This document shows, in pieces, positions 61,072 through 64,000 of a stretch of 64,000 nt of DNA. The position numbers and the translations under genes are program-made. Source of the stretch: Pseudoduganella umbonata (GTDB taxonomy: Bacteria > Pseudomonadota > Gammaproteobacteria > Burkholderiales > Burkholderiaceae_D); contig NZ_JACHXS010000005.1 of NCBI RefSeq assembly GCF_014192225.1, positions 124,001 through 188,000 of the forward strand. The letters run 5' to 3'. Positions within the stretch are counted from its first letter, which is position 1. Each line of letters begins with the position of its first letter. The notes below the pieces were generated by a model, which ran no database searches, had not been told where the DNA came from, and saw nothing but the letters and a program-made list of their open reading frames with translations.

Positions 61072-61486
61072 AGTTGCACTATTTCATGTCACGATCTGAA
61101 TGTCAGTCTCAACCATACTCAGACCAAATGTGACAAAATCGGGGTGGATACAATTAACATTGTAACCTCCAATCAATCACCGATTCCAGCCCTTCACCTA
61201 CCTTTAATGCAATTATTTTGCGCAATATGTTGCTTTATTGCACGGGATTGCCAAGGTGTAAAGATGTCAGCTGGTGCCCTTGCCTGTCTAAACAGACACA
61301 TCAGTTATGATTCATGCAACCACGGGAATACGACAAAACGGGGTTGCGCCTGCGGGCACATCCCATCCAGTCTATCCCCAGGAAATTGGCCAGATGCCTG
61401 CTGAAAATCCGCGAAAAATGCGCTGAAAAATTCGCTGAAAAAAACCGGCTGGCAAACCCGCCGCGTCTACCGCTGCTTTGTCGGCT
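61072..61486. promoter_or_regulatory. Gene-free region with an inverted repeat and phased A-tracts
   Basis: A 415-bp stretch between the XRE-type gene and the MBL-fold gene. TACAATTAACATTGTA (61149-61164) is a perfect six-plus-six inverted repeat 78-93 bp upstream of the regulator start, a plausible autoregulatory operator. At 61401-61446 four A-tracts recur at 11, 11 and 12 bp, in phase with the helix, which should bend the DNA. No credible gene is present. Confidence 0.5.
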
Positions 61487-62527
61487 TCAGGTGCGGAAAC
61501 GTATCATGCCGCCACTATCCGTTTCACGTCGCACGATACCATCGCGCCATAATTTGTGAAGGTGAGCGAGCGCTTCGCCGAGCGCAAAGCTGAGCATGTG
61601 GGCGTCCAGCGGACGGCGGAACATCAGTGGGACGATTTCGGCGGCCGAGCGGGGCTGTGCGCAGGCCGCCACCACTTCCGCCAGCCGTGCGGCATGGTGG
61701 TCCTGCAACTGCCCGATCCGGGTATGCAGGCCGCGGAACGGCTTGCCATGCGCCGGCAGCACCAGCACATCGTCCGGCAGGCCGGCGAAACGCTCCAGCG
61801 AATCGAGGTACTGCTGCAGCGGATTGCCTTCCGGTTCGATGGCGAACACGGACACGTTGGTGGAAATACGGGGCAGCACCATGTCGCCGGAAATCAGTAC
61901 GTTCAATGCGGCGCAATACAGCGACGCGTGTTCGGGCGAGTGACCGAACCCGGTGATCACTTGCCAGGCGTGGCCGCCGATGTCCACCTCTTGCCCATGT
62001 TCCAGGCGGAAGTAGGAATGCGGCACGGAGGGCACCAGCGATGGATAGTAATTCTTGCGGCTCTGCATTTTCTCCAGCATGTCCGGGTCGGACAGGCCAT
62101 GGCGCCGGAAATGCTCGACCGCGCCGGTGCCATCGACGCCGGGCAGCGCGGCCGCCATCATCCGCGCGAAGCCGTATTCGCCGGCCGTCATCGCCAGTGG
62201 CGCGCCCCAGCGCGTGCACAGCCAGTCGGCCAGGCCCACATGATCGGGATGGCAATGCGTAACGAGCACGCGGCCCAGCGCCTTGCCGCCGAAATGGCTG
62301 GACATCACGTCTTCCCACCCGGCCCGGCTGGCATCGGTGGCGGCGCCGCAATCGACCACGGTATACGTATCCTCGGCGTCGTCGAGCAGCCACAGGTTGA
62401 TGTGGTCCAGCGCGAACGGCAGCGGCAGGCGCAGCCAGCGCATGCCCGGTGCGATATCGATGGCGTCGCCGGGCGCCGGAATGATGTCGCCGAATGGATA
62501 ATGCAGCTGGGCTTCGAGCGGGTTCAT
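61487..62527 (-). CDS. MBL-fold metallo-hydrolase
   Basis: A 346-residue zinc hydrolase (MNPLEAQLHYPFGDIIPAPG). The motif HCHPDH near residue 100, plus GFGHSPEHAS, SGDMVL and VLPAHGKPF, complete the five metal ligand sites of the metallo-beta-lactamase fold. The C-terminal part (HMLSFALGEALAHLHKLWRD) resembles the winged helix of LACTB2-like enzymes. It is divergent from liuR with a LiuR-like site between, so it is likely part of the same regulon; possibly an acyl-CoA or thioester hydrolase. Confidence 0.88.
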   Translation of the reverse strand: MNPLEAQLHYPFGDIIPAPGDAIDIAPGMRWLRLPLPFALDHINLWLLDDAEDTYTVVDCGAATDASRAGWEDVMSSHFGGKALGRVLVTHCHPDHVGLADWLCTRWGAPLAMTAGEYGFARMMAAALPGVDGTGAVEHFRRHGLSDPDMLEKMQSRKNYYPSLVPSVPHSYFRLEHGQEVDIGGHAWQVITGFGHSPEHASLYCAALNVLISGDMVLPRISTNVSVFAIEPEGNPLQQYLDSLERFAGLPDDVLVLPAHGKPFRGLHTRIGQLQDHHAARLAEVVAACAQPRSAAEIVPLMFRRPLDAHMLSFALGEALAHLHKLWRDGIVRRETDSGGMIRFRT

Positions 62528-62568
62528 GATTCTCCTGGGAGGCAGTGCGCTACAATGCTCGTGACGTT

Positions 62569-62583
62569 TTGACGTTACGTAAA
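62569..62583. promoter_or_regulatory. LiuR-type operator between liuR and the MBL-fold gene
   Basis: The minus strand reads TTTACGTAACGTCAA. The same motif with one more base, TTTACGTTAACGTCAA, occurs upstream of ivd. It is a near-palindrome 24-38 bp before the liuR start and about 42-56 bp before the divergent hydrolase start, suitable for controlling both. Confidence 0.7.
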
Positions 62584-62605
62584 CGGAAGTCACCCATTGT
62601 AAGCC

Positions 62606-63001
62606 ATGCCAACCTATACCATCACCGAGCTGGCGCGCGAGTTCGACATCACGCCCCGCGCCATCCGCTTCTATGAAGACCAGGGCATTCTCTCGCCATC
62701 GCGCGAAGGCGCCGGCGGCCGCAACCGCGTGTACACGCCGCGCGACCGCACGCGGCTGAAGCTGACACTGCGCGGCAAGCGCCTCGGGCTGTCGCTCTCC
62801 GAGATCAAGAGCCTGGTCGACATGTATGAATCACCGAAGGACACCGCGGCGCAGATGCATCGCTTCCTCACGGTACTCGCGCAGCACCGCGAAACGCTGG
62901 AACAGCAGCGCGAGGATATCGAGATGTCGCTGGCTGAAATCGCCGCGCACGAGGACGAATGCCGGCGGCTGCTGGCGGCACAGGAGACGGCAAACGGCTG
63001 A
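62606..63001 (+). CDS. liuR: MerR family regulator (LiuR) of leucine/isovalerate catabolism
   Basis: A 131-residue MerR-type regulator. The winged HTH (MPTYTITELAREFDITPRAI, RFYEDQGIL) is followed by a coiled-coil dimerisation helix. There is no obvious metal-binding cysteine cluster, which fits LiuR. It sits immediately before isovaleryl-CoA dehydrogenase, the first liu gene, in the usual liuR-liuA order. Confidence 0.9.
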   Translation: MPTYTITELAREFDITPRAIRFYEDQGILSPSREGAGGRNRVYTPRDRTRLKLTLRGKRLGLSLSEIKSLVDMYESPKDTAAQMHRFLTVLAQHRETLEQQREDIEMSLAEIAAHEDECRRLLAAQETANG

Positions 63002-63043
63002 GCTCGGAGGGTCACGAGGCCCTTGCCTGCGCGGTGGTTTACG

Positions 63044-63059
63044 TTTACGTTAACGTCAA
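63044..63059 (+). promoter_or_regulatory. LiuR-type operator upstream of ivd
   Basis: TTTACGTTAACGTCAA contains the perfect palindrome ACGTTAACGT (63047-63056). It matches the site beside liuR apart from one extra central base, and it opens the ten-bp array that fills the region before ivd. Confidence 0.7.
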
Positions 63060-63170
63060 TGAGCGCAAATGAGCGTCAATGAGCGTAAACAAGCGTAAGG
63101 CGGCACAGATCTGCGTGGATGCGCTTCACTGAACGTCATTGAGCGTCATTGAGCGTCATTGCGCGTCATT
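63051..63170 (+). repeat. Array of ten-bp direct repeats before ivd
   Basis: Five consecutive ten-base units (63051-63100, consensus GAGCGTCAAT) and four more (63131-63170, GAGCGTCATT) are separated by exactly 30 bp. In that gap two further units (such as GCGCTTCACT at 63121-63130) are still recognisable. The unit length is close to one helical turn. The array ends 31 bp before the ivd start codon. Confidence 0.8.
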
Positions 63171-63201
63171 TGCTAAAACCATTCGAGAAGACGAGGAAGA
63201 C

Positions 63202-64000
63202 ATGCTGCATCTCCCAGGCCTGACCTTTGACCATGGCGAGGACATCGCCGCGCTGCGCGAAGCCGTCCAGCAATTCGCCGCGGCGGAAATCGCCCCGCGC
63301 GCAGCGGAAATCGACCGCACCGACCAGTTCCCGATGGACCTGTGGCGCAAGATGGGCGAACTGGGTTTGCTCGGCATTACCGTCGGCGAGGAATACGGCG
63401 GCGCGGGCATGGGCTACCTGGCCCATATCGTGGCGATGGAAGAGATTTCGCGCGCTTCCGCCTCCGTCGGGCTGTCGTATGGCGCCCATTCGAACCTGTG
63501 CGTCAACCAGATCAAGCGCAACGGCAACGAAGCGCAGAAGCGCAAGTACCTGCCGAAGCTGATCTCCGGCGAACACGTCGGCGCGCTGGCCATGTCGGAG
63601 CCGAACGCGGGGTCGGACGTGGTCAGCATGAAGCTGCGCGCCGACCGCAAGGGCGACCACTATGTACTGAACGGCACGAAGATGTGGATCACCAACGGGC
63701 CGGACGCGGACACGCTCGTCGTCTACGCGAAAACCGACCTGGCGGCCGGGCCGCGGGGCATGACCGCCTTCCTGATCGAAAAAGGTTTCAAGGGCTTCTC
63801 GATCGCGCAAAAGCTGGACAAGCTGGGCATGCGCGGCTCGCACACGGGCGAACTGGTGTTCGAGGATTGCGAGGTGCCCGTCGACAACGTGCTGGGTGGC
63901 GAAGGCAAAGGCGTCAATGTGCTGATGTCCGGCCTGGATTTCGAGCGTACCGTGCTGTCCGGCGGGCCGCTGGGCATCATGCAGGCGTGCATGGATGCCG
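63202..64000 (+). CDS. ivd: Isovaleryl-CoA dehydrogenase (3' end beyond window)
   Basis: A partial FAD-dependent acyl-CoA dehydrogenase of at least 266 residues ([20 protein letters not shown]). The sequence [19 protein letters not shown] and [19 protein letters not shown], with [18 protein letters not shown], matches isovaleryl-CoA dehydrogenase (LiuA), which oxidises isovaleryl-CoA to 3-methylcrotonyl-CoA in leucine breakdown. The catalytic base lies further downstream than the window. A GAGGAAGAC ribosome site precedes the ATG. The rest of the liu operon is expected to the right. Confidence 0.93.
   Translation, partial: MLHLPGLTFDHGEDIAALREAVQQFAAAEIAPRAAEIDRTDQFPMDLWRKMGELGLLGITVGEEYGGAGMGYLAHIVAMEEISRASASVGLSYGAHSNLCVNQIKRNGNEAQKRKYLPKLISGEHVGALAMSEPNAGSDVVSMKLRADRKGDHYVLNGTKMWITNGPDADTLVVYAKTDLAAGPRGMTAFLIEKGFKGFSIAQKLDKLGMRGSHTGELVFEDCEVPVDNVLGGEGKGVNVLMSGLDFERTVLSGGPLGIMQACMDA

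Noticed and set aside
61144..61404. Small open frame of 86 codons in the gap upstream of the XRE-like gene
   Set aside because: No ribosome binding site, odd composition with many Cys and no conserved features.

Overview
The window is high-GC, densely coded bacterial chromosome with no rRNA, tRNA, CRISPR array or prophage visible. Gene content and order (mla genes, yadGH-type ABC exporter, bolA, murA, hisGDCBHAFIE, HIT protein, tatABC in one long minus-strand series; gltBD; hemE next to priA; a LiuR-type regulator beside isovaleryl-CoA dehydrogenase) fit a betaproteobacterium of the Burkholderiales, most likely Oxalobacteraceae (Massilia/Duganella type). The genus is inferred from gene order and protein style; no database search was run.

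Layout. 1-8.5 kb: two tandem M3 metallopeptidases (the first cut by the window edge), a GMC oxidoreductase broken by a frameshift, slyX and a Rep/UvrD helicase, and a DUF1857 protein. 8.5-15 kb: a degenerate HD-GYP protein, a dihydrolipoamide dehydrogenase-type flavoprotein, priA and hemE; a 600-bp gene-free, AT-rich stretch between hemE and priA carries a cluster of DnaA-box-like sites. 15-25 kb (plus strand): an S9 peptidase overlapping a very large SNF2 ATPase, two small unknown or membrane proteins, a DUF885 protein and a small membrane protein. 25-42.5 kb (minus strand): an almost unbroken biosynthetic and envelope series ordered mlaF-E-D-A-C-B, ABC ATPase/permease, bolA, murA, hisG-D, a DNA adenine methyltransferase, hisC-B-H-A-F-I-E, HIT, tatA-B-C. 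42.7-50 kb: a CsgG-like lipoprotein and gltBD. 50-56 kb: a REP-associated (RAYT) transposase with an altered HUH motif, then a response regulator, a cytoplasmic PAS histidine kinase and a second SNF2 ATPase arranged as one operon. 56-61 kb: tex, a DUF2812 protein, a monothiol glutaredoxin, ubiX and an XRE-like regulator. 61-64 kb: a metallo-beta-lactamase-fold hydrolase, a MerR/LiuR regulator and the start of the leucine/isovalerate catabolic cluster.

How the genes fit together. The his genes are complete for histidine synthesis except hisZ, which the short HisG normally needs. The Mla genes form the complete phospholipid-transport set, including outer-membrane MlaA. GltBD assimilates ammonia. 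LiuR sites flank both liuR and ivd.

The most noteworthy points are: the DnaA-box cluster between hemE and priA; an orphan adenine methyltransferase translationally coupled to hisD, whose C-terminal tail is partly built from REP-like palindromes also found near the RAYT gene; the RAYT with a His-to-Gly change in its metal-binding motif; a 10-bp-period array upstream of ivd that starts inside a LiuR-like operator; and the SNF2/kinase/regulator operon.
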